The position numbers and the translations under genes were made by a program. A DNA stretch of 64,000 nt from assembly GCF_010183535.1 (NCBI RefSeq), contig NC_071329.1, forward strand, positions 19,110,879 to 19,174,878. The letters are read 5' to 3'. This DNA is from Caenorhabditis remanei. Lineage: Eukaryota; Nematoda; Chromadorea; Rhabditida; Rhabditidae. This document shows, one piece after another, positions 11,104 through 21,700 of the stretch; positions within the stretch are counted from its first letter, which is position 1; each line of letters starts with the position of its first letter. Below the pieces are notes generated by a model that saw nothing but the letters and a program-made list of their open reading frames with translations, searched no databases and was not told the DNA's origin.

Positions 11104-14100
11104 ATGCCATCAGAATCGCCGCCGGCGATGGCCGTCACGTTTCCTCTTCCGCCACGCCCATCTACAGTACCCCCAATGATATCTACAGTAACCCAAGAAC
11201 CTCTAATAGAAGGGCATCCGGATAGAATCGGGGATTCAGAAGACGTGACGACAATGCTTGAGAATCCGTCGAATCGAAAAATTTCAAATGATAATTTCAA
11301 TAATCAGGAGATAATTACCAACCAATTATCGATTGATTCCAATCAACCATCGACTTCTCAGGCTCCGCCCCCTCAACAACCGGTGAAACCCGCTGTGACA
11401 GTACTCTTGGATCAGGAACGATATCTACCGATTGGTGAGGCGATTTTGGCGCTGAAAATGGCTGAAAATCACTGCAAAATAGCGAAAAATTGCCAAAAAA
11501 CCTCGAAAAAATGCGAAAAAAAAACCGTCCAAAATGACCAAAAATCGGTTTTAAAAACGGAGTCTACCGCACCTCCGGCGCGTTTTATGACAAAATTGGC
11601 GAAAAATCCATGAAAATCCGTTTAAAATGACTTAGAATCGTCAGCAAAAAAAAATCTGGCGCACCTCCGGCGCGTTTTTCCAAAAAGTTGAAAAACTACC
11701 GAAATTTACGTAAAAACCCTCGCAAAAACGGCTAAATCCGGTGTCTGGCGCACCTTAGACGCATTTTTTGGTTCAGTGTCCGAGTTATTAGCTATCTGGC
11801 GCACCTTTGACGCGTTTTCAGTTTCGGAACTGAAAATAGCTGAAAATCACTGAAAAATGGCCAGAAACCTCGAAAAACCCGTCCAAAATGACCTAAAATC
11901 GGTTAAAATCGGAGTCTGGCGCACCTCCGGCGCGTTTTCTATCAAAATTCTCTATCGATGACTAGCTGGCGTTCCTGAGACGCGTTTTCTGACAAAACGG
12001 GTGAAAAATCCATACAAATCGCGTCAACGGCGAGCCAGCCATCTCATTTTTGGGAAAATTGAGAAGAAACGCGTCAAAGACGCGCCAGAGCTTACTTTTC
12101 GTCGATTTTTAGATTTTTGTCGAGAAAAAGCGTCTCAGGTACGCCAGACAGACCAAACTGGCAAAAAATCCATAAAAACCCGACTAAAACAACCTAAAAT
12201 AGTCTAAAATCGGTGAAAATTTGAGTCTGGCGCACCAGCGGCGCGTTTTTCCAAAAAGTTGAAAAACTACCGAATTTACGTAAAAACCCCCGCAAAAATC
12301 GGCTAAATCCGGTGCCTGACGCGTCTTTGACGCATTTTTTCGTTCAGATTCTGAGCAATTAGTTATCTGGCGTGCCTCTGACGCGTTTTCAGTTTTGGGG
12401 TTGAAAATAGCTGAAAATAGCGGGAAAATTACGAAAAAACCGTCCAGAATGACGAAAAGTTAGTGAAAAAAAATTTCTATAAACTGGCGCGCAATTGACG
12501 CGTTTCTTCTCAATTTTCCCAAAAATGAGATGGCTGGCTCGCCGTTGACGCGATTTTATGGATTTTTCACCCGTTTGGTCAGAAAACGCGTCTCAGGAAC
12601 GCCAGATAGTCATCGATTGGGAATTCTAAAGATGAAGCGTCGGAGGTGCGCTAGACTCCGTTTTAAACCGATTTTCGGTCATTTTGGACAGTTTTTTTCG
12701 CATTTTTCCGCTATTTTTAGTCATTTTCCAGTAATTTTGCAGCACATTTTGACTATCTGGCGCGCCTTTGACGCGTTTTTCATAAATTTTCACTATAAAA
12801 ATCGTCAATTTTCAGCGAATGTTGTCCGACTAATGAAAGGAATGATGGATCCATCGGCGAAATTGGCGAAAGACGCAAAGGAATGTGTTCAAGAGTGTGT
12901 ATCCGAATTTATCAGTTTCATCGCTTCAGAAGCCGCCGAAATATGCAATCAGACGAGGAAAAAGACGATCGGAGCGGGTAAAATCCAAGAAATTTTGGAT
13001 TTTTTAGCTTAGATTCAGATTCTCCGTGTCTTTTTACATCTATCCACCAATTTTCAGCTCATTATCTCAAAATGTCGTAAAATTTGGTACATTGTACGCA
13101 AACACTTCTACTCGGTGTTTGCGTACAATACACCGAATTTTACGACAATTTGAGCTATCGTGCTGAAAATTGGTGGATAGGGGTAATCAGGCATGGAGAA
13201 TCTGAATTTGATGTTAAAAACCTAAATTTCAATCAAAAACGACAGAAAAATGCGATTTTCAGTTTGAAATCGTCTTTGACATCAAAATCAGCTCCTCCAT
13301 ACAACATTATCCTCGAATTCGGCATATATTGTCTCATTTTCTGTGGCAAATGCGCTCTAATGATAATCCTTGTGGCAATTGTATTATTTTCGAGAGAAAA
13401 TAACATAATTTTTACTGGATTATCAATAAAGCGCATTTAGTCACGCGTAGGCGGAAGCTATGCCCAAATTTTCATTCGAAACCTTGAAAAATGCCTCTGA
13501 TTCGGCTCCAAAAACTCAAATTTTCTGCTTTTTTTGCTTAGAATCAGATCCTCCATGTCTTTTTACCCATATCTACCAATTTTCAGCTCGATATCTCAAA
13601 TTGTCGTAAAATTTGGTGTATTGGACGCAAACACTGTGATCTACTCGGTGTTTGCGTACAATACACCACATTTTACGAAATTTTGAGATAACGAGCTGAA
13701 AATTGGTGGATAGAGGTAATGAAGCATGGAGAATCTGAATTTGATGTTTTTGACGCTGAAAATCTCGGAGTTTTGGATGAAAATCTGGAATTTTTCAACA
13801 AAAAAAAATCAAAAAAATTTTTTTTTTGAATTTTTCCATTTTTTGCAGACGAACTGCTCACCGCAATGGAAGCGTGCGGTTTCGACAACTACTCCGAACC
13901 AATGCGAATTTTTCTCCAAAAGTATCGACAAGCCAAGAAAATGTCCGGTCCCCCTCACATCACCCATCCGAACTACGTCCGCCCACCACAATTCGCTGCG
14001 GACCCCCCAGTCCAACCGTTATTTTATGAGACGGAAAACGGCGGCACAAAATGTACGGAAATGGAGGATCCGAGGGCTAAAAATATGATACATATGACAA

Positions 14101-17100
14101 TGAGCAATAACGATTATATACAACACAACAGTTATCAAGGTCTCTCATTTTCAGCCTGTTTTTGCATGATTTTTGCATGAAAATAACCTGAAAATGGGAA
14201 AAATCGGCTGAATTTGACCCAAAAACCGATAAATGTGGTCTAAAACGCGTCTCAGGCGACCCAGGCGACTCAAAATTGCTGGCTGGGGTGTCTTAGACGC
14301 GTTTTGATTCAAATTTGGTTCAAAACGCGTCTCAGGCACCCCAGATGACTCGAAATTGTTGTCTGGGGTGTATTTGGCGCGTTTTGATTCAAATTTGGTG
14401 AAAACGCGTCTAAGGCACGCCAGATAACTCAACGTTGTTGTCTGGGGTGTCTTGGACGCGTTCTGAATAGTTTTAGCATGATTTTTACATGAAAATAACT
14501 TGAAAATTGGGAAAATCGGCTGTATTTGACCCAAAAACCGAAAAATTTAGCCTAAAACGCGTCTAAGGCACGCCAGATGACCCAAAACTATTACTGGGGT
14601 GCCTTAGACGCGTTTTCGATCAATTTTCATTCAAGATTGATGAAAACGCGTCTCAGGCACGCCAGATAACTCAAAATTGTTGTCTGGGGTGCCTTAGACG
14701 CGTTTCTGAATAGTTTTAGCATGATTTTCGCATGAAAAAAACTTGAAAATTAGAAAAATCGGCTGAATTTGACCCAAAAACCGATAAATTTGGTCCAAAA
14801 CGCGTCTCAGGCACCCCAGATGACTTGAAACCGGCGTCTGGGGTGTCTTTGGCGCGTTTTGAACAGTTTTTGCATGCTTTTTGCGTGAAAACACAAAAAA
14901 ATGGTAGATTTCAAACTAAAACTCGAGAAAATTGCCGGAAAACGGAATCTCTGGCGTGCCTTAGCCGCGTTTTCCGCAAAATTGTATTCAATACGCGTCC
15001 AAGGCACGCCAGACAGCGCAGGAAAGAACGGCTGGCGTGCCGATGACGCATTTTCGATTTGCATGTTTCTGGGCTTAAAAAATGCTCTAAACGCGTCAAA
15101 GGCGCGCCAGATGGCTCAAATACTGTAACTGGGGCACTTGAGACGCGTTCTGAAAGATTTGGGTTATCTCAAAGGCGCGCCTTGGACGCGAATTTTGCAT
15201 TGTTTTAAGCAGCTGGGGCACCTCAGACGCGTTGCATGAACACACACACACTTTCACATATATGCATAGAATTGGCTGAAATTTTCAGACCACTATACCT
15301 AACTTTTTTTGTCTCAAATTTTTTTTTTCAAATTTTTTTTTCTAGGTACCGAAGACATGTCGAAAGGAGGACACGGAGGATACGTAGACGATTGGAATCT
15401 TCATGGGTCGACTAGCTCCGCCCCCTCTTCCTCCAGAATCCCACCACCTGGAACTACAGTAATCCTGACTGGAAGGGGCGGAGACCAAGACGATGAGGAG
15501 GAAGGAGGCGGAGTCAGAAGACATCTGACACAGGATGAGGATGGGAATATTTATGAGGAGGTGCGGAAATTGAGGAGAAATATTAGGCTGAAAATCGGGA
15601 AAAATCGGCTAAAAAACGCGCAAAAATTTATGTCTGGCGCACCTTTGGCGCGTTTCAAACTAATTTTTCAAATTCAAAGACAACTGGGGTGCGTTAGACG
15701 CGTTCAGTATCAGAAAATTGGCTAAAATCGCACAGAACTTACGATCTGGCGCTCCTAGGACGCGTTTTCCGGATGAAAATCATGAAAAATCGGCTAAAAT
15801 CGCTGAAAAATGAGGTCTGGCGCACCTTTGGCGCGTTTTCCGAAAATCGCTCAAAATTGATGTCTGGCGCGCCTCAGACGCGTTTTAGACCAGCTTTTCA
15901 GATTCAAAGACAACTGGGCCGCCTTAGACGCGTTTCTGAATCTATTTTTGAAGTTTTGACTAATCTGGCGTGCCTGAGACGTGATTTTTTCAAAAATTTG
16001 CAAAAAATGGTTGAAATATGCACTTTTGACGATTTTCAGTCAAATTTTTGATTTTCTGATCAAACGCGTCTCAGGCACGCCAGTTCCCTTGAAAGCAGCG
16101 TCTGGGGTGTCTTGAACGCGTTTTGAACAGTTTTCTGCATGATTTTTATGTGAAAAACACAAAAAATCACAGATTTTGAGCTCAAAAACGGAATCTTGCG
16201 TGCCTGAGGCGCGTTTTCAACAAAATTATATTCAAAACGCGTCCAAGGCACGCCAGACAGATCAGGAAAAGAGCGGCTGGCGTGCCGTTGACGCATTTTC
16301 GATTTGCATGTTTCTGGGCTTGAAAATGCTCTAAACGCGTCAAAGGCGCGCAAGCTGGCTCAAATACTGTAACTGGGGCACCTGAGACGCGTTCTGAAAG
16401 ATTTGGGAAAATGCGTCAAAGGCGCGCCAGACACCATTTTAAAGCTATCTGGCGCGCCTTGGACGCGAATTTTGCACGGTTTTAAGCAGCTGGGGCGCCT
16501 GTGACGCGTTTTTTGTAGAAAAAAGGTCATTTTCGGTCAATTTTTTGGTTGTTTGATCCAATTTTCCCAAATTTTCAGGTGCAACTCGATGAGGTATCAA
16601 TGCATGACTACCATCAATCCAATGGACACCATTTATCCCATCATCATGGTCATCATAGTCACCAACAAATAATCGATGGAATGGAAGAGGAAATCGAAGA
16701 GATTGTCGGCGGAGACCACGGAGGCGACGGAGACGTCGATGATAATCAAATGGGAAATGCGATTGCATTGGAACAACAACAACAAATGCAGATATATATT
16801 GATCCGAAGTCGAAACAACACTACGCGGCGAAAGAGAGTGAGTTTCGGGGTGGAAATTGGCTGAAAATAAGCCAAAAATCGTGAAAATCTGTCAAATTTG
16901 ACCAGAAAACCATGAAAATAGGCTAAATAGTTTGAAAACCAACAAAATGAGCTCAAAATCGTGAAATTTTGTCCAAAACGCGTCACAGGCACGCCAGCTG
17001 GCTTGAAATCGTCGTCTGGCGCGCCTGGGACGCGTTTTCGATTAATTTTTGTTCAATTCTGGTAAAAACGCATCTCAGGCGCTCCAGACACCATAGAAGC

Positions 17101-20100
17101 GTTTTCAACCAGTTTTAGCATTTTTGCATGAAAATAACCAAAAAATTGGAAAAATCCGTTGAAAACGAACAGAATATCCTGAAATCTGATAATTTTGCAC
17201 AGAAAACGATGAAAATCGGTTGAAATTAGGTCTGGCGCGCCGTTGACGCGTTTTTAGCGACAAGAAAAGACGCGAATCGTCAAAAACTTCTTCTGGCGTA
17301 CCTTTAGCGCGTTTTTCGGGTCGGTTTTGGCTCCACAATCTGGCGCGTCTGTGACGCGTTTGAGTCGCTTCGGAACTGAAAACGAGCAAAAATCGTGAAA
17401 ATCGGTGAAAAATTAGCTGAAAAGCATTGGAAATTGGCTTGAAATCGTCAAAAACTCAATCTGGCGCACCTTTGGCGCGTTTTGACGGTTGATTTCTGCA
17501 CAAAAGCGAATGAAATCAATCAGAAATAAAACGAATGTATTTTCAACTGGCGCACCTTTGACGCGATTTTGAGATGGAAAAATCTGCTGAAAATTAGTGA
17601 AATTCAACCTAAAACAGCTAGCTAGAATCCCATAAAAACGAGGCTGGCGCACCTTCGGCGCGTTTTTAATTAATTATATTCCAAAAAGATTTGGAATGAG
17701 ACAAAAATGAGCAATTTGAGAGAGTTTTTAAGCTGAAATTATCTTAAATTCCGAATTTTCAGACTGAAACCACCGTAAATCTGACAAATGCGCTCTATTG
17801 ATAATCCAGGTGCCGTTAAAATGCTATTTTTCGAGTGTAAATCCCTCAAAATCGCATTTCCGACACTCAATTATCAATAGAGCGCATTTGTCACTTTCCC
17901 GGGGAACCTATGCCCGAATTTTTGATTTTTCGGTCAAAATTTTCCTATTTTGACAATAAAATTCATATTTTCAGCACCAAACGGAATGGAACTGTACCCA
18001 CTGATCATCCAGAATACACCACTTCATTTGGAAAATGTTACCGGAGCAAGTGTAAGTTGTTGACAGACATCCGGACACACGGATAGACAGACAGAGGAAT
18101 TTTAGTCTGAAAATTCACATTTTTCAAGGCTAGAAACGCGTCGAAGGCGCGCCAGACACCGTGAGACGGACATCTGGACATTAGAACACAAAGACAGAAA
18201 CATCACCCTTGGAAGAAGCGCCGAAGGCGCGCCAGACCCAAAAATTCTTACGATTTTTGAAAGATTTTGATCATTTTAACGATTTTTTCTGGAATTCCGG
18301 GCATCTGGACAGACAGACAGACATTCAGCCTGTAAAATCGGGCATTTCTTCTTGAAATGCGTCAAAGGCGCACCAGACAAACAGTTTTTACAAATTTGGA
18401 CATCCGGACACACAGATAGACGCTTTAAAGTCCCGAAATCGCGTCAGAGGCGCACCAGATGGCTATTTTTACCAATTTTTCTGGAATTCTGGACATCCGG
18501 ACATCCGAAAACACAGACAGACATATAACACTTGGAAAAAGCGTCAAAGGCGCGCCAGACCCAAGAATTTTGACGATTTTTGAGAGATTTTGGTCATTTC
18601 TATCCGATTTTTCCGGAAATTCTGCACATTCGGACATCCGGACAGACAGACACACCGATTTCTGCCGAATTTTCGTCGTTTTTGACCGATTTTTCTGGAA
18701 TTTCAGCGATTTTTTCCAAAATCCTAATTTTCTGTGGCAAATGCGCTCTACCGCTAATTCTGGTGACAATTGTGTTATTTTCATATGCACGGTCTTCGAA
18801 ACTTCCAATTCGCAGAAAACCTGACCCAAGTCCAAAAGAGCGCAGTTGCATCACACCAAAAATTTCCAAAAAAAATTTCGCGAATTTTTGTACTGAAAAC
18901 GCGGTTTTTGAAGTTTTTTCAGAGTGTGGAATTTTTTCTCGAAAAACTCTATGAAAAAGTGATAGACCGGATCAATATCTATCATTTAAACACAAAACCA
19001 GAAAAATATATTATGTCTCAGTGCTTCTGCTCCTCGCGACGCTGTTTTTCATAAAATTAGGTTTTTCTACTGAACCAAAGAGTTTCTAGGATAATTTTCG
19101 CTGATTAAATTGTGAATGGGTGTGTCTTTATGCCAGCAAACTTTAAAAAATATGAAAAACGTGTCTGGATCATGAGATAAAGCCTATTTTGCTGAAAATC
19201 ACAAAAAGAGGAGTATCAATTTCCCTTCATGACTTAATTTCATGTTTTTAAGCTCAATGTGTAGCTTTTTGAACGCTCTATCCATTTTTCATCGCACATT
19301 TATGAAACAATTTTTTTAATTCGAGAACGGCTGAAAATAAGGTTTTCAGTGCTAAAAATTCGCTTCCCGCCGAATGTTCAGATCAAAAACTTTGTTCACG
19401 CGTTTTGCGTCAGTATGAGTTTGTTTGCCTAGATTGGAGGTTTCGAAGACCGTGATATGGAAAATGACACAATTTCCACTGGATTATCGATAGAGCGCAT
19501 TTAGTCACGCGTAGGCGGAAGCTATGCCCAAATTTTCATTTTCTGAGTGATTTTTCGGCGTTTTCAGCAGTAAAATGTCATTTTTAATAGATTTCTCGTA
19601 TTAGATAAATTTTGACTGAAAATTGTTTGAAAAAGAGCTAAACGACCCAAAAATTTGTGAAAACTACAGCCAAAAATCATCTAAAATCGCTTAAAAATTG
19701 CCGTTTTGAGACGTCTGGCGCACCTTTGGCGCGCTCAATTTTCTGAAAACCGTATTTTTGATGCCTTAACAGCCTTAAATCCCTATCTGGCTTGATTTTC
19801 TGTGGAAAATGCGCTCTACTGATAATCTTTGAGCAATTGTGTTATTTTCAAATGGGAAATAAGACAATTTCCACAGGATTATCAGTAGAGCGCATTTAGT
19901 CACGCGTAGGCGGAAGCTATGCCCAAATTTTCAGAAATTTCAGCGATTTTTTCCCAAAATTCTCATTTTTTCACATTTTCAGCAATACGTATTGAATCTG
20001 GAAGACGGTTCGACGGGCCACGTGATGATACCGGACGATTCGATGCCGTCAACGTCTTCAGCCTATTATCATCAGAATTCCCCATCGACGTCTTCTTCAT

Positions 20101-20315
20101 CGTCGTCACATCATCAGAATCCTACTGGACGTCATCTGGAGAATCAGAAGGCGCCGAAACGCCGGAAACCGAATTATATGAGTCAGGAGGATTCGATGGG
20201 ATTCAGAAGTCCAGAAGACGTCAATTCGGTTAGACAACATTTGGCTGGAATGGGCGGGCCGACGGCGCCGACGAGAGGGAATAAGAAGACACCGGCGAAG
20301 AGAAGACGAAGTTGA
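11104..20315 (+). CDS. nfyb-1: NF-Y subunit B (CCAAT-binding histone-fold factor), seven exons, 555 aa
   Basis: Exons 11104-11434, 12816-12977, 13849-14139, 15346-15560, 16579-16837, 17975-18051 and 19983-20315 join in phase. The product is the HAP3/NF-YB subunit, which pairs with NF-YC through its histone fold; NF-YA then joins to bind CCAAT boxes in promoters. The histone fold starts near residue 101: [17 protein letters not shown], then [17 protein letters not shown] and [20 protein letters not shown], ending around [12 protein letters not shown] (about residue 195). The N-terminal 100 residues are Pro/Ser/Thr-rich. The 360-residue C-terminal part is low complexity, with acidic [10 protein letters not shown], a His-rich stretch ([14 protein letters not shown]), a Gln run and a basic end ([10 protein letters not shown]) that could be a nuclear signal. 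The exon 3 donor GTCTCT is weak. All six introns (0.9-1.9 kb) are loaded with repeats. A TTTTCAG acceptor ends at 11096, eight bases before the ATG. Confidence 0.93.
11560..12790. repeat. GACGCG motif cluster in nfyb-1 intron 1
   Basis: About a dozen motifs alternate in orientation (forward near 11655, 11744, 11793, 11915, 11965, 12225, 12366, 12485, 12533, 12757; reverse near 12020, 12068, 12135, 12580). Two sub-blocks repeat: 11650-11870 and 12228-12430 share AAAAAGTTGAAAAACTACCG and AAATCCGGTG landmarks at an offset of about 575 bp. Confidence 0.7.
13013..13212. mobile_element. Family A palindromic element
   Basis: A near-perfect palindrome whose arms read inward as CCACCAATTTTCAGCTC, AATGTCGTAAAATTTGG and TTGTACGCAAACAC, with a loop of a few bases (CTTCTACTC). 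It lies in nfyb-1 intron 2, 35 bases after the exon 2 donor. Confidence 0.8.
13331..13472. mobile_element. Family B palindromic element
   Basis: The arms are CAAATGCGCTCTAATGATAA and its complement ending GCGCATTTAG, with an inner TTATTTTC/GAAAATAA palindrome. A constant non-palindromic right flank follows: CACGCGTAGGCGGAAGC, then TATGCCCAAATTTTCA. It lies between two family A elements. Confidence 0.8.
13545..13745. mobile_element. Family A palindromic element, second copy in intron 2
   Basis: Same arms as the 13013 copy, with the loop GATCTACTCG. It completes an A-B-A arrangement in this intron and ends about 100 bases before the exon 3 acceptor. Confidence 0.8.
14155..14890. repeat. Composite repeat array in nfyb-1 intron 3
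   Basis: A unit (GCATGATTTTTGCATGAAAA, TCGGCTGAATTTGACCC, AAAACCGATAAAT, then inverted GACGCG motif pairs) recurs at about 14160, 14480, 14720 and 14870. Inverted motif pairs with 18-20-base loops lie at about 14244, 14323, 14400, 14553, 14643 and 14798. Diverged copies of the unit occur at 8290-8460 and 16130. Confidence 0.75.
15600..17670. repeat. GACGCG motif clusters in nfyb-1 introns 4 and 5
   Basis: Forward copies predominate at 15630-15980; inverted pairs occur near 16065 and 16975; forward copies resume at 17230-17670. The exon at 16579-16837 between them carries none. Confidence 0.7.
17785..17912. mobile_element. Family B palindromic element, diverged
   Basis: CAAATGCGCTCTATTGATAA pairs with TTATCAATAGAGCGCATTTG. 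The right flank differs from other copies (CACTTTCCCGGGGAACC before TATGCCCGAATTTTTG), so this may be a subfamily. It ends 63 bases before the exon 6 start. Confidence 0.7.
18725..19930. mobile_element. Composite B-spacer-B repeat, first copy, interrupted
   Basis: Two family B palindromes (18725-18787 plus 19455-19540, and 19795-19930) enclose a spacer containing GAGTGATTTTTCGGCG, a TTTTGACTGAAAATTG block and one GACGCG-type motif near 19713. The same arrangement recurs at 23198-23720 and 25355-25895. The left palindrome is split by the 667-bp element. Confidence 0.8.
18788..19454. mobile_element. 667-bp TIR element inserted into a family B element
   Basis: The ends are inverted repeats, CACGGTCTTCGAAACTTCC and GGAGGTTTCGAAGACCGTG, flanked by ATATG at 18783-18787 and 19455-19459. 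Removing one ATATG plus the insert restores a normal family B centre (TTATTTTCATATGGAAAAT). No transposase frame is present, so it is non-autonomous. Confidence 0.8.
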
Positions 20316-21690
20316 TTCGAAGAGCAAAAAAAATTAGAAAAAATTTTTTTGGCTGAAAATGTTTTTGTCTGAAATTATACCTAACTTTTTTTCTCACGAA
20401 TTTTTTTTTAATGCTTGAAAACTAGACGGTTTTTGCTAAAAGTGACTGGAAATCGGGTTTCAAGAGAAAAAATTGAAAAAAAAAGCAATTTTGGCTGAAA
20501 TTGTTTTGTCTGAAATTATACCTCAAAAATTTTTTTCTTCTTTTTTTTGAAATTTTGCTGAAATTGAGTCATTAGGACCGATTTTAATGATTTTGCTGAG
20601 AAAATGGATTTTTGAGCTGATTTTCTGCTGAAAATCATTTGTCTGAAATTTTCAGACAAAATTTTTTCAATTTTTTTTTCTCGTTTTTTTTCTTAAAATG
20701 ATTAGAAATGTCTGAATATGTCTAAAAACAATATTTTTCGCTCATGAAACTATAGAAAACCCTAAATTTTTAATTTTAACACAAAAATATTCCATTTTCA
20801 GCCATTTTTCATCTAAAAACCACGTATTTTCAGTCAAAAATAAATTGCCATTTTCAGACCTAAAAACCTCTGAAAATCTCTTTTTTCCCGTCCAAAAAGC
20901 TCAATTTCCTCAAATTCCCCAATATTGTGCAATTTTTCTGTTATAAAAGTCACTTTTTTGTCTTTTTTATTTTTATTTTTACCTCAATAATTACCTCTTT
21001 GATTAATTTTTAATTGCCTCCTGTAATTGACTACTGTAATTGATTCTTTTAGCCCCGCCCCTTTTTACTCAGGCTCCGCCCCTATTTCCCCCCAAATTTC
21101 CTGTATATTTGCCCCCATTTCTTCTTCAGGCTGGCGCGCCTTTGACGCTTTTTGAATCATTAATTATTATCGAGATCTCTCTCTCTCCCCTCTCTCTGCC
21201 AAATATTTATTAATAAGATGTGCAATTTTTTTTTTCAAAATTCCAAAAAAATGTAAAAAATAATGGTTTTTCATCCATTTTCCCCTATTTTCCCAATGTT
21301 TGTCTGTCTGTGTGTCCTTCTGTGTGTCCGGATGTCCGGTTTGGTGCCTGGGGTGCCTCTGACGCGTTTTTGGTGTCCCGATGTCCAAATTTGTAAAAAC
21401 TGGCGCACCTTTGACGCGTTTTTGATCTTAAAAGTCCAAAATTCTCTGTCTGGCGCACCTTTGGCGCGTTCTTGACCCCATAAAGTTCGAAATTCTCTGA
21501 CTGGTGCACCTTTGACGCGTTTTTCATTACAATTTCAACGATCGGTGTTCTATATGTCCGGATGTCCAGATTTTCAAAAAAAAAAAAGATGTCTGGTGCA
21601 CCTCTGACGCGTTTTTTCCTCATTTTGTGTCTGTCTGTGTGTCGTTTTATCCAGATTTTCACACAACTTTTCTTGATTTTGAGCAATTTT
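20316..21690. other. Intergenic between nfyb-1 and the MKRN2OS-like gene
   Basis: 20316-21050 is low-complexity T/A sequence with repeated GAAATTATACCT phrases. 21120-21620 holds forward GACGCG-type motifs mixed with GTGTGTCCGGATGTCC phrases. No exon was recognised. Confidence 0.6.
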
Positions 21691-21700
21691 CAGCCATAAA

